DNA of 64,000 bases from Pseudalkalibacillus salsuginis (lineage in GTDB: Bacteria; Bacillota; Bacilli; Bacillales; Fictibacillaceae), in NCBI RefSeq assembly GCF_021646685.1, contig NZ_JAKJHW010000003.1:124001-188000 (forward strand), read 5' to 3'. The notes beneath the pieces were generated by a model. It was not told the DNA's origin. It ran no database searches and worked only from the letters and a program-made list of their open reading frames with translations. This document shows positions 62,419 to 64,000 of the stretch, piece after piece. The translations under genes and the position numbers were made by a program. Each line of letters starts with the position of its first letter. Position 1 is the stretch's first letter.

Positions 62419-64000
62419 ATGCGGGATTTCAACTTCGGGGATATAATATATAAATATAGTCGTTTCATAATATATATAATTTTCTTCTTACTAATTTCAT
62501 TTAAAATATTCCTTTTTTGTAAGTTTACAGATACTACTTATCTACCGAATAATTTAGGCTATTTTAGAGAAGCTTTTCTTTTTCTGATCCAGGAAGGTTC
62601 GTTCGAAAAGTTTTATAGTGGGCTATTTCTAGTCAGTACGGGTTCTATCTTATTACTTACATGTTGGACGTTTTTGTTAACAAAAAAAGGACAGCTGCTG
62701 GTCCTATTCATCATCGATTTAATTGTCACATTCATTACAATATCGGATCTTGTATACCACCGTTATTTTCATGATTTGATAGCTGTTCAAGTACTGTTCC
62801 AGGTCAACCAAATAGGGGCGATTTCTGGTAGTATTACAGATTTGTTCGAACGTCGTGATATTTTGCTTGTTGTAGATTTTATCCTGTTGATCCCAGCAAT
62901 TATTTTTATATGGATCAAAACGAATAAGGAAAAGCTGTCTTGGAACTGGATGCGTGCTGCTACGACTGTTATTGTATTTGGCATAGGATTACTGTTCGTC
63001 ATTGCTCCTATTCAAAATTATATCGAGAAGTACAGCGTAGCATTGTTCAACCAAAACTGGTATAACGTATCGATTTATCAGCAAACGGGACTGTTAGGGT
63101 TCCATGCCTTTGATTCTTACCGTTATATCGACGAAAATTTGATCAACAAAAAATCAGTTTCAGCATCTGACCGTGAAAATATTAAGGAATGGTTCAATGA
63201 ACATAACGAGAAGCTTCAGCAACCTACTGAATATGAGGGGATTGCTGAAGGGAAGAATGTCATTGTCGTCCAATTGGAAGCTTATCAGAGTTTTTTCATC
63301 AATAAAAAAATCAATGGTGAAGAGATTACACCAAATATTAATACATTGTTAGAGGAAACGATGTATTTCGATAATTTTTATCATCAAACAGCTCTTGGAA
63401 GAACGTCAGATGCAGAGTTTCTAGAAAATGCCTCTCTTCATCCGACCGCATCTGGTTCTGTCTATGTTCGTTATGCAGGGAATGAATTTGATGCACTTCC
63501 TAACATTCTTAAAGAAGAAGGCTATGAAACTGCTGCTTTCCATGCATATGAAAAAGGTTTCTGGAACCGTAATGTCATGTACAATACGATAGGATTTGAT
63601 CATTTTTATGGAAAAGGTGATTTTGATGAGGGGGAAATCGCTGGCTGGACTCTTGGAGATCGTCCATTCCTTCAGCAGGCTGTAGACAAGATGTTGACCT
63701 TTGAAAAACCTTTCTATGCTTTTGCGGTTGCTCTGACGAGTCACCATCCATACACTCTACAAGGGGAGCATAAGGTGTTGGATGTCGGTAAGTATGAAGG
63801 TACGATCATGGGTGATTACATCCATTCAGTCCATTATGTGGACAAAGCCGTTGGGGAAATGGTGGAAAGGCTTAAAAAGGAAGGACTATGGGATGAGTCA
63901 GTCTTCATGATGTATGGTGATCATGACGCCGGTATTAATGAAAAAGACCAACTTACAGATATCGCTGGTTTAGAATCTTCAGAATTCAATAAAGAAGCAG
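62419..64000 (+). CDS. LTA synthase-family protein, second copy (cut by window end)
   Basis: ATG 62419 after TGGAGGT. 527 codons are visible and the frame is open at the window end. Five membrane segments in the first ~205 residues (IIYIIFFLLISFKIFLF at the start), then the sulfatase-fold domain: QLEAYQ, nucleophile T329 in GRTSDAEF, YGDHDAG near the end. It is closely related in layout to 35805-37790 (the 'LLGFH.YDTYRF/LLGFHAFDSYRY' stretch and the ENLxxxEF segments align). Both keep the catalytic residues, so two active LTA polymerases are likely, perhaps for different conditions. Confidence 0.92.
   Translation, partial: MRDFNFGDIIYKYSRFIIYIIFFLLISFKIFLFCKFTDTTYLPNNLGYFREAFLFLIQEGSFEKFYSGLFLVSTGSILLLTCWTFLLTKKGQLLVLFIIDLIVTFITISDLVYHRYFHDLIAVQVLFQVNQIGAISGSITDLFERRDILLVVDFILLIPAIIFIWIKTNKEKLSWNWMRAATTVIVFGIGLLFVIAPIQNYIEKYSVALFNQNWYNVSIYQQTGLLGFHAFDSYRYIDENLINKKSVSASDRENIKEWFNEHNEKLQQPTEYEGIAEGKNVIVVQLEAYQSFFINKKINGEEITPNINTLLEETMYFDNFYHQTALGRTSDAEFLENASLHPTASGSVYVRYAGNEFDALPNILKEEGYETAAFHAYEKGFWNRNVMYNTIGFDHFYGKGDFDEGEIAGWTLGDRPFLQQAVDKMLTFEKPFYAFAVALTSHHPYTLQGEHKVLDVGKYEGTIMGDYIHSVHYVDKAVGEMVERLKKEGLWDESVFMMYGDHDAGINEKDQLTDIAGLESSEFNKEA

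Noticed and set aside
1-64000. tRNA, rRNA, prophage or replication origin
   Set aside because: None recognised on either strand by eye; a tRNAscan and phage search would be needed to exclude small ones.

Overview
The window looks like chromosome from a low-GC Gram-positive endospore-former type bacterium (Bacillaceae). The evidence is AT-rich DNA with strong AGGAGG-type ribosome sites, frequent TTG/GTG starts, Bacillus-type interspersed repeats, WalR-type boxes, LTA synthases and many S-layer-homology (SLH) proteins. I cannot name the species. No tRNA, rRNA, CRISPR array or prophage is visible.

Layout. 1-6255: end of an SDR enzyme gene, a PepSY protein plus two-component system (ykoGHI-like), an EamA transporter, and an unusual number of dead fragments (two NUDIX pieces, a methyltransferase piece, a cupin piece, a frameshifted NIPSNAP gene). 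6508-13101: a ROK repressor, a complete binding-protein ABC importer with a fused double permease, and an argininosuccinate-lyase-family enzyme, preceded by a xylO-like operator. It reads as one catabolic operon of unknown substrate. 13648-16173: a large secreted PIG-L deacetylase behind a Bacillus repeat. 16328-29739: mixed surface and housekeeping genes, namely an SGNH protein, two NlpC/P60-LysM hydrolases, an ABC-2 exporter, an amidohydrolase, small membrane proteins, VanZ and UDP-GlcNAc 2-epimerase (wecB/mnaA).

29795-64000 is a cell-envelope region. Between 34.4 and 60.8 kb there are ten SLH proteins: the probable major S-layer protein (44399-46795), an amidase, a subtilisin, an NlpC/P60 peptidase, a lytic transglycosylase, a ComEC/ComEA-like metallo-hydrolase, a 1219-aa propeller protein, an NTF2-like protein and two YcdB-type paralogues. 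LTA synthases sit on either side (35805-37790 and 62419 onward), and an acyltransferase lies between. The S-layer gene is followed by a decayed second S-layer gene and the remains of an IS1182 element.

Regulation visible in the sequence: a c-di-GMP-I (GEMM) riboswitch with an intrinsic terminator in front of the 1219-aa SLH protein, linking c-di-GMP to a surface protein; two exact WalR-type boxes in front of NlpC/P60 genes, linking wall turnover to WalRK; a long S-layer mRNA leader; and a ROK operator. The joint picture, which is inference, is an S-layer/wall-remodelling locus whose enzymes are held on the wall polymer by SLH domains. Pyruvylation of that polymer (CsaB) must be encoded elsewhere.
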